Shown one piece after another: positions 18,605 through 27,280 of a DNA stretch of 64,000 bases; positions within the stretch are counted from its first letter, which is position 1; each line of letters begins with the position of its first letter. Source of the stretch: Bacillus weihaiensis. Lineage in GTDB: Bacteria; Bacillota; Bacilli; Bacillales; Bacillaceae. Both the position numbers and the translations under genes were made by a program. The stretch lies in NCBI RefSeq assembly GCF_001889165.1, contig NZ_CP016020.1, positions 1,834,501-1,898,500 on the forward strand, written 5' to 3'. Below the pieces are notes generated by a model. It searched no databases. It was not told where the DNA came from and worked only from the letters and a program-made list of their open reading frames with translations.

Positions 18605-19024
18605 TTAATCGAGCTCAGGATAATCACAATACTCAATAATAGTTCCTTCTGAATCTGCTGGATTCACATAGATTAGTCTTCTTCCATGCTTGTTCTGCCT
18701 AAGTGTATCCTTTAAAACGCGCACTCCTTGTTGTTCTAATTCATTAATTGCTTCGTCTAAGTTGTCAACACGATAGGCGATATGATGCACGCCTTTTCCT
18801 TTTTGCTTAATAAATCGTGCAATAGGAGAGGTTGTGTTATTTGTAGGGGATAAAAGCTCAATACGATCACCGTTCAAATCAATGACAGCAATTTCACTTT
18901 CTACCCCAGGAGCATGACTACTGTATCGGTCAAGTAACGTTCCATTCATAATAGTTACGTAAAAATTGATACTACTATCTAAATCTCTAACCGCTATACC
19001 TATGTGGTCTAATTTTTTCTTCAT
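18605..19024 (-). CDS. mce: Methylmalonyl-CoA epimerase
   Basis: The 139-residue VOC-fold protein starts KKLDHIGIAVRDLDSSINFY and has the second half-site VHHIAYRVDNLDEAINELEQ and the metal-binding Glu in TIIEYCDYPE. This order (His, Gln/Glu, His, Glu) fits methylmalonyl-CoA epimerases, which interconvert the two methylmalonyl-CoA epimers in propionyl-CoA breakdown. No methylmalonyl-CoA mutase lies in the window. The gene follows a small gene by 8 nt on the same strand. Confidence 0.88.
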   Translation of the reverse strand: MKKKLDHIGIAVRDLDSSINFYVTIMNGTLLDRYSSHAPGVESEIAVIDLNGDRIELLSPTNNTTSPIARFIKQKGKGVHHIAYRVDNLDEAINELEQQGVRVLKDTLRQNKHGRRLIYVNPADSEGTIIEYCDYPELD

Positions 19025-19032
19025 TCTTAACC

Positions 19033-19341
19033 CTACCGATCACTTTTCTTCATTTTTAGGATTTCTTCTGTTATTACGAATGCAAGATCTTCGTTCCCAT
19101 ATAAAGATAATACACTCATTAATGTGTCATTTGCTATTTCACCGGCCTCTTCCTTTGGTACAGTAAGGTCAACCATTTGCTTTAAAGCAGCATTTTCCTC
19201 TTGGCTAGGGTAAGCCTTTTGGTATATTTCAATTGGATTAAGATCATGATTAACGCACCATTGTGCAAAAATTAAAATCATCATATTCTCATCTTTTTGA
19301 TAATTTTCAATTATTTTTTTTTCAACTTCTTTTGAATTCAT
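19033..19341 (-). CDS. Small helical protein upstream of epimerase
   Basis: The 102-residue protein is acidic and helical (MMILIFAQWCVNHDLNPIEIY; LKQMVDLTVPKEEAGEIAND) with no membrane segment. I do not recognise a named family. An AAAGGAG site precedes the ATG. It is the first gene of a two-gene operon with the epimerase, which suggests a link to that pathway only by position. Confidence 0.7.
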   Translation of the reverse strand: MNSKEVEKKIIENYQKDENMMILIFAQWCVNHDLNPIEIYQKAYPSQEENAALKQMVDLTVPKEEAGEIANDTLMSVLSLYGNEDLAFVITEEILKMKKSDR

Positions 19342-19536
19342 GAATTCATTCTCCTTTAAGACTAATCAATAGATTCTATTATAACGAAAGTACAGACACT
19401 GGACCAACAGTTTTTAAGAAAATAAGACGTATCAGCTCTACTAGAAGTCACCATCTGCTAATAAAAGAGGATTAGGCATTCACCCTTGTTAGATTATCTA
19501 CATAAAGTAAGAGTAAAGCATGAAAGGGTGATGTTT

Positions 19537-20634
19537 ATGAGTAAAGTTCGTCATTATTATGCTGGAGGAAACACGGCAAAAGGTTTTTTTAGCTTTTACG
19601 ATTCAGTCCTACAAGATCTTGATAGATTATTTATTTTAAAAGGGGGACCTGGTACAGGAAAATCCTCTATAATGAAGAATATTGGGGCAATAATGGAAAA
19701 AAAGGGATTTGACATTGAGTATCTACATTGTGCCTCCGACACGCAATCCATTGATGGAGTCATTTTACCTAATGAGAAAATTGGGATTGTCGATGGAACC
19801 GCACCACATGTCATTGAACCTAAAGCACCTGGTGTAATAGAAGAGTATGTAAATCTCGGTGATGCTTGGGATTCTAAAAAATTAATGAAAGATAAGAATG
19901 AAATACTTACTTTAAATGATCGTATTCAAATTAAATTTTCTGCAGCATATGAAACATTTGCAGAGTCTTTACGCGCACATGATGATATCGAAGATGTTTA
20001 TATCGAAAATATGGACTTTAAGAAAGCAAATCAACTAACAGATCAGCTCATTACAGCTTTTTATGGTGATGAGAAACTAAAAAAAGAATCAAAAGTAAAA
20101 CATCGTTTTCTTGGTGCAGCAACACCTGATGGAGCAAGAGATTTTATACCAAATTTAACAGAGGATGTCAAGAAACGTTATTTTATTAAGGGGAGAGCAG
20201 GTTCAGGAAAATCAACCATGCTTAAAAAAATTGTTGCAGCAGGTGAGGCTAGAGGCTTTGATGTAGAAGTTTATCACTGTGGATTTGATCCGAATAGTCT
20301 TGATATGGTCATTCTACGAGAAAAAGGAATTGCCATCTTTGATAGTACGGCTCCTCATGAATATTTTCCAGATCGAGAGTCTGATGAGATTGTTGATATG
20401 TATGACTTATGTATTACACCTGGAACAGATGAGAAGTATGCAGAAGAAATAAAAAGAACGACAAAAGCTTATAAAGATAAAATGAAGGAAGCAATTGCGT
20501 ATTTATCGGAGGCAAAGCAGCTTAGAGATAAGCTAGAAGCTTATTATGTGGAAGCAATGGATTTTTCAAAAGTAGAGGCAATGCAAGAACAAATTCTTTA
20601 TCAAATGGATGCTTATATCAATCGAAACGTATAA
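19537..20634 (+). CDS. Double P-loop ATPase (PRK06851-like)
   Basis: The 365-residue soluble protein is a tandem duplication: a first Walker A, GGPGTGKSSIMKN, near residue 40 and a second, GRAGSGKSTMLKK, near residue 220. Each is followed by a matching block, DIEYLHCASDTQSIDGVI and DVEVYHCGFDPNSLDMVI, and by DGTAPHVIEP and DSTAPHEYFP. This is the layout of the PRK06851 family of uncharacterised ATPases. I choose ATG 19537 because AAAGGGTG ends 6 nt before it; a TTG further upstream has no site. It is monocistronic. The function is unknown. Confidence 0.85.
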   Translation: MSKVRHYYAGGNTAKGFFSFYDSVLQDLDRLFILKGGPGTGKSSIMKNIGAIMEKKGFDIEYLHCASDTQSIDGVILPNEKIGIVDGTAPHVIEPKAPGVIEEYVNLGDAWDSKKLMKDKNEILTLNDRIQIKFSAAYETFAESLRAHDDIEDVYIENMDFKKANQLTDQLITAFYGDEKLKKESKVKHRFLGAATPDGARDFIPNLTEDVKKRYFIKGRAGSGKSTMLKKIVAAGEARGFDVEVYHCGFDPNSLDMVILREKGIAIFDSTAPHEYFPDRESDEIVDMYDLCITPGTDEKYAEEIKRTTKAYKDKMKEAIAYLSEAKQLRDKLEAYYVEAMDFSKVEAMQEQILYQMDAYINRNV

Positions 20635-20640
20635 TGCGTC

Positions 20641-20696
20641 AGAGGGTGACTCTAAAGGTTGTTCAATAACCACCTATAGAGCACTCTTTCTTTTTA
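20641..20696 (+). terminator. Terminator after P-loop ATPase gene
   Basis: CTCTA...TATAGAG and the inner GGTT...AACC form a two-part hairpin, followed by CTTTCTTTTT. It lies 6 nt after the stop. Confidence 0.6.
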
Positions 20697-20875
20697 TTGC
20701 TCTATGCATTTTTTACAGGTATGTGCAATGCAATGAAGCCCTTATTCAATCTTATTTTTGGGGCCACACATAAAAAATGGCTCTGTTTGTAGAGTGTTGC
20801 AGGTAATTATTTTAAATAGATAGTGGAATGTTGCGGATTTTTCGTTTAACTGAATGAAAAAGATAAATGTATGAA

Positions 20876-20915
20876 AAAAGGCTAGCCCAAGGTCAAAAAT
20901 TATAGGCTGGTAAAA
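20876..20915 (-). repeat. Scrap of IS1182-like end hairpin
   Basis: AAAGGCTAGCCCAAGGTC matches the reverse complement of the hairpin at 47261-47310 (AGAGGCTAACCCAAGGTC). Nearby, at about 20818, GATAGTGGAATG matches the reverse of the GC-rich repeat end at 47470. Together they mark another heavily decayed copy. The remaining sequence from 20916 to 21080 shows nothing I can name. Confidence 0.5.
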
Positions 20916-21095
20916 TAGCTACAAATCCTTAGGGAGGGACTCTCTTTTCTCGTCCTGAAAGCCTTGAGGCTTTAAGTATTCCATTTATGAAATTCATTCA
21001 CTTAGCAACAAGTTTAAGTAGAGAATGAAATAAAAAACTGTACGAATGAAACCTTATCCAAATTACATCGTCAATATGTAATGAGGGGGGATATC

Positions 21096-21452
21096 TTGAA
21101 TAAGCTGTTTTCTATATTAATATTTGTTTTATTAGCCATTATTTTGAGTGGCTGTAAGTTATCTCATTCTAATGATGATGTTCCAATCGAAATGGTTGCG
21201 TACAGTAGTCTTACTGATAAAGAAACAGATTTAATTCAGGTTAGTCCTAAAGATTCAGACGTTGAGAAACTACCCGTTAACAAGAAGATCAGACCTTTTA
21301 TTGATAAGGACTATAACAAAAAGGAGGTTTATTCAGTTATTTTTCATCATACTGAAACAGAATCTTCGGGGAAACTGACTGTTTTCATTGATATAGATAG
21401 GAAAACAGTTGTTGGAAAAGGTTACACCGATAACTGGACAAAGAATTTATAA
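21096..21452 (+). CDS. Small lipoprotein
   Basis: The 118-residue protein starts at TTG 21096, 5 nt after AGGGGGG, and has a clear lipoprotein signal: a Leu/Ile-rich helix ending in the lipobox LSGC with Cys near residue 20. The mature 98 residues are mixed alpha/beta with VYSVIFHHTETESSGKLTVF and a C-terminal VVGKGYTDNW. I do not recognise the family. It is monocistronic; repeat copy E follows its stop by 4 nt and acts as a terminator-like hairpin. Confidence 0.75.
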   Translation: MNKLFSILIFVLLAIILSGCKLSHSNDDVPIEMVAYSSLTDKETDLIQVSPKDSDVEKLPVNKKIRPFIDKDYNKKEVYSVIFHHTETESSGKLTVFIDIDRKTVVGKGYTDNWTKNL

Positions 21453-21456
21453 GGAT

Positions 21457-21503
21457 AGAGGCTGGGACAAATCAAAGAGGCAGGCACTGTCCTAGCCTCT
21501 TTT
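21457..21503 (-). repeat. Element R1, short deleted copy E
   Basis: AGAGGCTGGGACAAATCAAAG joins directly to GGCAGGCACTGTCCTAGCCTCTTTT. The terminal inverted repeats and one core half match the 123-bp copies, but the middle is missing. The result is a compact hairpin with a T run lying between convergent genes. Confidence 0.8.
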
Positions 21504-21585
21504 ATTAATGGCTAACATGTTCATAGCTAAATAAAGAGTCTTTAAAAAGGAATATCCTACACCATCTCTAAAAAAATGATGAAAA

Positions 21586-22260
21586 TTATTGACCATAATA
21601 ATAAAGAACATCTAGTGTTGCTTCTATCTTTATATCCCTTTCCTGAATAGGGGGAGCTGTTTCCATTGATGAGTAGTGAATTGGCGAGCTTTTAGCAGTA
21701 TGTGGGCTTGAATTTTCTGTGATTTTAATAGGGATAGGCAAAAGGCTGACACCAAGAGAATGTGTGATTGTTTGAGCTTTTAATGTGGCTTGATTTAAGG
21801 CCAATATAAGTGCTTGTTGGTAAGATTTTTCCTTCATTTTGTCCGATAGATCATAGCGTATATTATCAACGATGTTGGCACCTACTGAAATAGCGGCCTG
21901 ATAGATTTCACCTGTTTGTGATAAATCTGTTACAGTGATCTCCAGTATATGTTGAACTTTATAACCTTTAAATATTTGCTCACCATCAACATATTGATAA
22001 ATAGGTTGGATGGTAAATGTTAATGTTTGAATTTGTTCTTGGTTTACTCCTACTTCATCTAATGCTTGTAGGACTTTATTCATTTTCATCGTGTTTTGAG
22101 TTTGTGCATTTTGGACATTCTCTGACTCAGTTATAACTCCTAACGTAATTATCGCGATATCAGGTTTCACTGAAATACTCCCTACACCTTCAACCTCTAG
22201 TTTATGATGACCTGGTTGAGGTTGATTTCGTAGCAAATTAGGATGTGAAAAGTAAACCAT
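21586..22260 (-). CDS. SIMPL domain protein (DUF541)
   Basis: The 224-residue protein matches the SIMPL/DUF541 family: VEGVGSISVKPDIAIITLGV at the start of the domain, NVQNAQTQNTMKMNKVLQAL, then YQVEHILEITV-like strand text and a C-terminal strand IKIEATLDVLYYY. Unlike many members it has no signal peptide, so it should stay in the cytoplasm; Bacillus has such forms. Family function is unclear (stress and membrane roles have been proposed). The start has AGGAGG upstream. Monocistronic. Confidence 0.85.
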   Translation of the reverse strand: MVYFSHPNLLRNQPQPGHHKLEVEGVGSISVKPDIAIITLGVITESENVQNAQTQNTMKMNKVLQALDEVGVNQEQIQTLTFTIQPIYQYVDGEQIFKGYKVQHILEITVTDLSQTGEIYQAAISVGANIVDNIRYDLSDKMKEKSYQQALILALNQATLKAQTITHSLGVSLLPIPIKITENSSPHTAKSSPIHYSSMETAPPIQERDIKIEATLDVLYYYGQ

Positions 22261-22424
22261 TTCTTATCCTCCTTTTATTATTGATCTACTTTTAAGATGA
22301 ACTGCAGGACAACGATTCATAAAAAAGAATCATGCTTATGCTTTGAGTGGATGAAACGGTTGGTAAATTGGTAAAATAAGATAGGTAATGGTACTATATG
22401 TACGTAGGAAGGGAGTTTTTATAC

Positions 22425-22697
22425 ATGGAAAACATTGAAGTTGGAGAAGTTTTTACGATTGCAGATGATCAAGGCGAGGAAAATGAAGTTGAAGTGTTAG
22501 CAGCTATTGAATTAGAAGGTAAGAATTATGTAGCTGTTGGTTTTGTTGAAGATATTCAAGATGACTCAGAAGAAGATATCGATGTTTTCTTTTTAACAAT
22601 TGATCAAGAAGGTGACTTTTCACCTATTGAAAGTGATGAGGAATTCGAAAAAGTATCAGTGGCTTTTGAGGAATTAATGGACGAAGAAGATGAGTAA
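22425..22697 (+). CDS. DUF1292 family acidic protein
   Basis: This is a 90-residue, very acidic protein with the DUF1292 pattern seen in Bacillus YrzB: EVGEVFTIADDQGEENEVEV, an acidic middle DDSEEDIDVFFL and a C-terminal EFEKVSVAFEELMDEEDE. The ATG at 22425 has AGGAAGGGAG 9 nt upstream; an earlier in-frame ATG-like start is less likely. A compact terminator follows immediately. The function of the family is not known. Confidence 0.85.
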   Translation: MENIEVGEVFTIADDQGEENEVEVLAAIELEGKNYVAVGFVEDIQDDSEEDIDVFFLTIDQEGDFSPIESDEEFEKVSVAFEELMDEEDE

Positions 22698-22719
22698 GAG
22701 GGCATTAGCCCTCTTTTTT
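22696..22719 (+). terminator. Rho-independent terminator
   Basis: GAGGGC and GCCCTC pair around a 4-nt loop, followed by TTTTTT. The stem starts at the DUF1292 stop codon. Confidence 0.85.
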
Positions 22720-22814
22720 AAATGAAACGAAAAAATCGTCTGAGGATAAGCACATCGATACCCTTCGCCAGCCATCTATTTTTTTCGATGAATATAATAG
22801 GGACATATTTATTT

Positions 22815-23705
22815 TTAGTTCACTACAAAGCTTTTAATTTCATTATCTTGAACTGTATAGCCAAGCCTCTTCAAGTGCTTTCGAATACCACATCGTTCCC
22901 ATGTATAGAGAAGCATATTGTCTAACGTTCGTGGAGGATAAAAAATACCAATCTTTGTTAGCTCTTCAAATGTTAGTCCATTCTTAATAGATTGTTTTAT
23001 TTTTTCATCTCTTGTTTCAATTATCGATAAAAATTGAGTCATTGCTTCTTTAAACTCTTTGTTTGAGTATATTCCTTTTTGGTGGCCAGTAATATAGGTG
23101 TCCGCTTCAATGGTCAGAAGTCTTTTTCCTGATGATATAAATTCATCAATATCCCCATCAGTACCGTTATACCAAGGACCAAAGGTTGTCATGTCATAGT
23201 CTCCAGTATAGACAACACCAAGGTCAGGGAAATACGGGCAAGAGAACCCTTTTGTATGACCGGGAGTATGTAGAAATACAACATTTACTCCATCGAAACA
23301 ATAGGTTTTTTCATATTCATAGCTTTTGTCGATGATTGAAAGACTCTCAATCCATTCATTCGGAATGGTTTTTACCCATTTCTCTACACCTACAGATCCC
23401 CATTCCTGGTAAATTCCATTTTGCTCAGCTACTTTCTCTATGGAAGATACAGTTTCCATTTCAATTGGATTTATCCATTTCTCTGCCTGTGGAAATAAAT
23501 AATTATGACATGTATGATCTGGATGATAGTGTGTGTTCACCACATAATGAATGCCTTTTTCTTTCTGAATGGTTTTTAACAACGTAGGTTCTGCACCTGT
23601 GTCAATTAACACTTTTTCAGAAGAATCTATATATAAGCTTCTTGAAAAAGGAACTTTGCTTTTGTTGGGTCCTTCGAGAATCATTAGTGGTCCAATTTTT
23701 TTCAA
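22815..23705 (-). CDS. MBL-fold metallo-hydrolase
   Basis: The 296-residue protein has the metallo-beta-lactamase zinc set: HYHPDHTC (motif 2), the HTPGHTKGFSCPYF motif 3, GDYDMTTFGPWY (motif 4 Asp) and a late TGHQKG. It should hydrolyse a thioester, ester or phosphodiester; the substrate is unknown. I place the start at TTG 23705 because GGAGGTGG lies 5 nt before it on this strand; the upstream ATG would fall inside a perfect palindromic operator and lacks a ribosome site. It is divergent from the DMT transporter. Confidence 0.85.
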   Translation of the reverse strand: MKKIGPLMILEGPNKSKVPFSRSLYIDSSEKVLIDTGAEPTLLKTIQKEKGIHYVVNTHYHPDHTCHNYLFPQAEKWINPIEMETVSSIEKVAEQNGIYQEWGSVGVEKWVKTIPNEWIESLSIIDKSYEYEKTYCFDGVNVVFLHTPGHTKGFSCPYFPDLGVVYTGDYDMTTFGPWYNGTDGDIDEFISSGKRLLTIEADTYITGHQKGIYSNKEFKEAMTQFLSIIETRDEKIKQSIKNGLTFEELTKIGIFYPPRTLDNMLLYTWERCGIRKHLKRLGYTVQDNEIKSFVVN

Positions 23706-23721
23706 GATTCCACCTCCGTGT

Positions 23722-23747
23722 ATAATGAATGAATACTCATTCATTAT
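23722..23747. promoter_or_regulatory. Perfect 11-bp-arm palindrome, TetR/FadR-type operator
   Basis: ATAATGAATGA and TCATTCATTAT are exact inverted copies separated by ATAC. The core TGAATGAATACTCATTCA agrees with the consensus I recall for the B. subtilis FadR box (TGAATGAMTANTCATTCA). It lies 17 nt before the MBL hydrolase start, inside its leader, and in the space shared with the divergent transporter. Binding by FadR or another TetR-family repressor is inferred. Confidence 0.7.
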
Positions 23748-23875
23748 ATCTTACCTGTCACGTATATTCAATTGATGAAAGTGAGGAATTGTAAAAAGAG
23801 AAAAGAACTTTTTCGCATGAATGAGAGGGACAAGCATACGTTAACTAATAGAATATGGTTAGAAAGGAATCGAGG

Positions 23876-24799
23876 ATGAACTTTCCTATGAAAAAATCAG
23901 CAGCCTCACTTTATGCTTTACTATCCATCACTTTTTGGGGTGTTTCATTTGTATCAACAAAGGCCGTTTTAGATAAACTAGATCCCTATACATTACTAGT
24001 AATTAGGTTCGGTATTGGCTCTGCGTTTTTATTTGTCCTCTTAGTGATCTTACGAGAGAAGATAAAAATCGGCCTATCCTATCTGCCACATCTTATTATT
24101 TTAGGCATCCTAGGAGTATTTATTCATCAAGTGATTCAGGCTACTGCCTTACTCACGATTGATGCTTCAGCGGCAGGATGGATGATTTCGTTCTCACCTG
24201 TTTTCACCGTTATTTTATCAATGATTTTCCTGAATGAAAAGTTGAGTCTAACAAAAGTAATCGGAATGATTCTTGCCATCTTTGGTGTGTTTTTAATTAC
24301 GACAGTAGGTGCAGATCAAGACCTTAAGGGTAGTTTACATATCGGGTATTTTTTGATGATATTAAGTACGTTAAATTGGGCTGTGTATTCGGTTTTATTA
24401 AAAAAATTACGTATTCCGTTTTCACCTCTTGTGATTACTTTTTATATGAGTTTTCTGGGCTTTTTACTAACTTTACCTTTTCTCCTTCGTAATCGAGGTT
24501 GGGAGGCAATAAGTACGTTAGATCGAACAGAGTGGGGGCATTTATTTTTTTTAGGTATATTTGTATCAGGTGTCGCATATTGGTACTGGGCTAAGGCACT
24601 GTCTGTTTTAGAAGCTTCTCAAGTTTCGGTTTTTTTATATTTAGAGCCATTAGCAACCTTGCTAGCTGCCATCTTTTTTTTACAAGAAAAAATAATGCTC
24701 ATAAGTGTGATAGGCGGGATCATAATTATAATTGGAGTTATCTTTGTCAATGGGCAAGTTAAGAGAATTCCCCCTTTTTTTACGGACAAAAGGAAATGA
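23876..24799 (+). CDS. EamA-family (DMT) transporter
   Basis: The 307-residue protein has ten membrane helices in two EamA halves. The first half opens ALLSITFWGVSFVSTKAVLD and the second TLNWAVYSVLLKKLRI; each ends in a helix with a Glu/Leu-Glu motif (FLNEKLSLTKVIGMILAIFG; LYLEPLATLLAAIFFLQEK). It belongs to the drug/metabolite transporter group, usually exporters of amino acids or metabolites; the substrate is unknown. The ATG at 23876 has AAAGGA 8 nt upstream. It shares a control region with the MBL gene. Confidence 0.85.
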   Translation: MNFPMKKSAASLYALLSITFWGVSFVSTKAVLDKLDPYTLLVIRFGIGSAFLFVLLVILREKIKIGLSYLPHLIILGILGVFIHQVIQATALLTIDASAAGWMISFSPVFTVILSMIFLNEKLSLTKVIGMILAIFGVFLITTVGADQDLKGSLHIGYFLMILSTLNWAVYSVLLKKLRIPFSPLVITFYMSFLGFLLTLPFLLRNRGWEAISTLDRTEWGHLFFLGIFVSGVAYWYWAKALSVLEASQVSVFLYLEPLATLLAAIFFLQEKIMLISVIGGIIIIIGVIFVNGQVKRIPPFFTDKRK

Positions 24800-24847
24800 A
24801 GGTCGGTCACCAGTCATCTCAGGGTACTAGCATGGAGGTTGATTTTG

Positions 24848-25414
24848 ATGAATGTAACGGAGAGAATTTCAATTGTTCTTAGTCAATTGAAAGATTACGG
24901 AAAAGACACACTTTTAAAAACAATAACAGACTTAGATATAAGTAGTAATGAGTTAAATTTTTCTATAGAGGAGAAAGGGAAGAAGAGACCATACGAACGA
25001 AAGCTGTTATATAAAGATGAAAATGTAGAATTATTGGTAATGAATTGGTCCGATTTGGAGTGTGCTCCACATGATCATGGTCAATCTTTTGGATGGATTA
25101 AAGTGCTTGAAGGAAAAGTTAAAAATACCGTTTACGAGGTAAAAGAAGATTTTCTACCAACAGAACTATTCGAGGAGCAGCAAGATGTAGGTAGCACATT
25201 TTATGCTCCGATAGAGGGGGTTCATAAAATGTCGGGATCCTCCAAAGAACAAAAATTAGTTACTCTTCACTTATATTCTCCTCCCATTACAGGAATGAAA
25301 GTATATGATTTAGAGAAATGTGCTGCATGTGTTGTATCAGATGACTGTGGCGCATGGTGGCCTGAGGAACAAGTCCAAAAAGTAAAAGAGATAAAAATGA
25401 AAAAAGCGGAGTAA
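24848..25414 (+). CDS. Cysteine dioxygenase family protein
   Basis: The 188-residue cupin matches cysteine dioxygenase type I, an iron enzyme that oxidises the cysteine thiol to cysteine sulfinate. The iron ligands are visible as the HxH pair in CAPHDHGQSFGWIKVLEG (near residues 76-78) and the later His in VTLHLYSPP. A Cys-rich tail CAACVVSDDCGAWW follows, as in Bacillus YubC-like proteins. The start is ATG 24848 after GGAGG. It lies 48 nt after the DMT transporter on the same strand and may share its transcript. A related thiol dioxygenase function cannot be excluded. Confidence 0.85.
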   Translation: MNVTERISIVLSQLKDYGKDTLLKTITDLDISSNELNFSIEEKGKKRPYERKLLYKDENVELLVMNWSDLECAPHDHGQSFGWIKVLEGKVKNTVYEVKEDFLPTELFEEQQDVGSTFYAPIEGVHKMSGSSKEQKLVTLHLYSPPITGMKVYDLEKCAACVVSDDCGAWWPEEQVQKVKEIKMKKAE

Positions 25415-25732
25415 GCACATTTTTTTCCACACAGATTGTACAGGTGAACGAAACGAAATGTTTTGTATTAAGTTACTAAGGGGGAAGGCAGAACGTCTTC
25501 ATATCTTTGGTAGCTTTTTTATTTGTTAGCGTTTCATGGTATAGATTGATTGTGAATAAATGCCTATCATCCAGCATCGTCACTATGCTTGTGGATGGTG
25601 ACAATGATGACCTGAGCCTTTGTACAATTTAAGACTAATACATGTACAATGGATCAAATCTATTTCACTTTATGGACAAATTAGTTATGATAGAAATCTA
25701 GCAAAAAAGGTGATAGGGGTAGTTGATAGACG
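25415..25732. other. Intergenic gap with a likely terminator
   Basis: GTTACTAA (25472-25479) can pair with TTGGTAGC (25507-25514) including two G-T pairs, followed by TTTTTTATTTG, a probable terminator for the cysteine dioxygenase gene. I see nothing else in the 318 nt except the presumed exoA promoter. Confidence 0.45.
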
Positions 25733-26488
25733 ATGAGATTTGTATCTTGGAATGTTAATGGAATAAGAGCGTGTGTGAAAAAAGGATTTTTAGATTACTT
25801 TCATAAAGTCGATGCAGACATATTTTGTATACAAGAATCTAAGCTTCAAGAAGGTCAAATACAGTTAGAGCTTGAAGGCTATGAGCAGTATTGGAATTAT
25901 GCCGAAAGAAAAGGATATTCAGGGACAGCCATTTTTACTAAAATAAAGCCTCTTTCCGTTTCGTACGGAGTTGGGGATTTGGACACGGAAGCAGAGGGAA
26001 GAATTATCACGCTTGAATTTGAGTCGTTTTATTTTATTACGATGTATACTCCTAATTCTAAACGTGACTTAGCTAGGCTTGATGAAAGGCTAGAATGGGA
26101 AGATGCTATTCGTACTTATCTCCTTCAATTAGAACAAGTAAAGCCGGTTATTTTATGCGGAGATTTAAATGTTGCCCATCAAGAAATCGATTTAAAAAAT
26201 CCAAAATCTAATCGAGGTAATTCAGGATTTACAGTTGAAGAACGAGAAAAAATGACCAAGCTGTTAGATGCAGGCTTTGTTGATAGTTTTCGATATAAAT
26301 ATCCAGAGAAAACCGATGCATTTACATGGTGGTCTTATATGAGTAAAGTACGAGAAAGAAATATTGGATGGAGAATTGATTATTTCATAGTCTCGTCATC
26401 GTTAGCAGATAAAATAGGTGATGCACAAATCCATTCAGAGGTGCTAGGAAGTGATCACTGTCCAATCCTGCTCGAACTAGAACAATAA
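25733..26488 (+). CDS. exoA: Exodeoxyribonuclease III (ExoA)
   Basis: The 251-residue AP endonuclease/3'-5' exonuclease acts in base-excision repair. Conserved active-site parts are MRFVSWNVNGIRACVKKGF, the metal-binding Glu in FCIQESKLQ, the Tyr in YFITMYTPNSKRDLARL, Asp-Asn in CGDLNVAHQEIDLKNPKSN and the C-terminal GSDHCPI. Length is normal for the family. It is monocistronic or leads into the next gene, which begins 158 nt later. Confidence 0.96.
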   Translation: MRFVSWNVNGIRACVKKGFLDYFHKVDADIFCIQESKLQEGQIQLELEGYEQYWNYAERKGYSGTAIFTKIKPLSVSYGVGDLDTEAEGRIITLEFESFYFITMYTPNSKRDLARLDERLEWEDAIRTYLLQLEQVKPVILCGDLNVAHQEIDLKNPKSNRGNSGFTVEEREKMTKLLDAGFVDSFRYKYPEKTDAFTWWSYMSKVRERNIGWRIDYFIVSSSLADKIGDAQIHSEVLGSDHCPILLELEQ

Positions 26489-26645
26489 TTTTTATTTTTG
26501 TCCTTAATTAGGTATAGTAGGACTAGAACAATGAATGTACTATAAAATATTGTTGGCAACAGGTAGTTTCTTTTATGTTTGGATGAAGCTACCTGTACGA
26601 GCAGCCTTGCATTAAAAAATGATCTAATGAAACGGAGGTCTAACC

Positions 26646-27233
26646 TTGTTAAAAGATAAAATGAACGAAGTATTTGTTCCATTAATGAAGGAGCAAAAGG
26701 TAAGAGAACTTGGAAAGAACGAAGCAGCCTATGTAAAAGAACTTGAAATTTCTATTGATCATGTCCAAATTGTTGAAGACATTTCTTCTCGATTTCAAGA
26801 GGCTTATCTCGAACGAAGTCATAAGGAAACAGATGAGACAATTGCAATTGAAAGGGCCACTTTTTTGAAAGAAAAAATTCAGTACTTCAAAAATAATATG
26901 TCAGAATTCCTATACATAGAGTCAAAATGGTTTGAGGTTCTTGGCATAGAGTCAATTTCTTTAGAAGTAGATGATGTTTTCGGTACATATGAGATAATGG
27001 GTGGCCTGTTCCTAAAGAAGAAACAAGGTGATAAGATGAGAGAATTTCTTAATGCCCATCTACTCGATCTAGATAAAAAATACAATCTCATGTTTAATGA
27101 TAAAGATGGGTTATGGGACCTCAACCTTACGTTGGATGCAGTTAAGGATTTTAGTGATGAGCATTCCATAGGAGAGGTTTTATCAACCGTCTATCAATTA
27201 GTATTTAATTTGGTTGAATTTGTCGAGAAATAA
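26646..27233 (+). CDS. Uncharacterised 195-residue protein
   Basis: This soluble, acidic protein of mixed helix and strand has no family I can name with confidence. Its second half contains FLYIESKWFEVLGIESISLE, then DDVFGTYEIMGGLFLKK and a C-terminal GLWDLNLTLDAVKDF. The start is TTG 26646, 6 nt after a perfect GGAGGTC, so it is well supported as a gene. A hairpin (about 26561-26598) with arms CAGGTAG and CTACCTG lies upstream without a T run. A terminator follows at 27243. Confidence 0.7.
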   Translation: MLKDKMNEVFVPLMKEQKVRELGKNEAAYVKELEISIDHVQIVEDISSRFQEAYLERSHKETDETIAIERATFLKEKIQYFKNNMSEFLYIESKWFEVLGIESISLEVDDVFGTYEIMGGLFLKKKQGDKMREFLNAHLLDLDKKYNLMFNDKDGLWDLNLTLDAVKDFSDEHSIGEVLSTVYQLVFNLVEFVEK

Positions 27234-27242
27234 ACAAGGGAA

Positions 27243-27278
27243 AGATGGGTCTTCTTAGAAACGATCCATCTATTTTTT
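27243..27278 (+). terminator. Rho-independent terminator
   Basis: AGATGGGTC and GATCCATCT pair (one G-T) around an 11-nt loop, followed by ATTTTTTG. It lies 9 nt after the stop of the 195-residue gene and just before the methyltransferase promoter. Confidence 0.7.
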
Positions 27279-27280
27279 GT

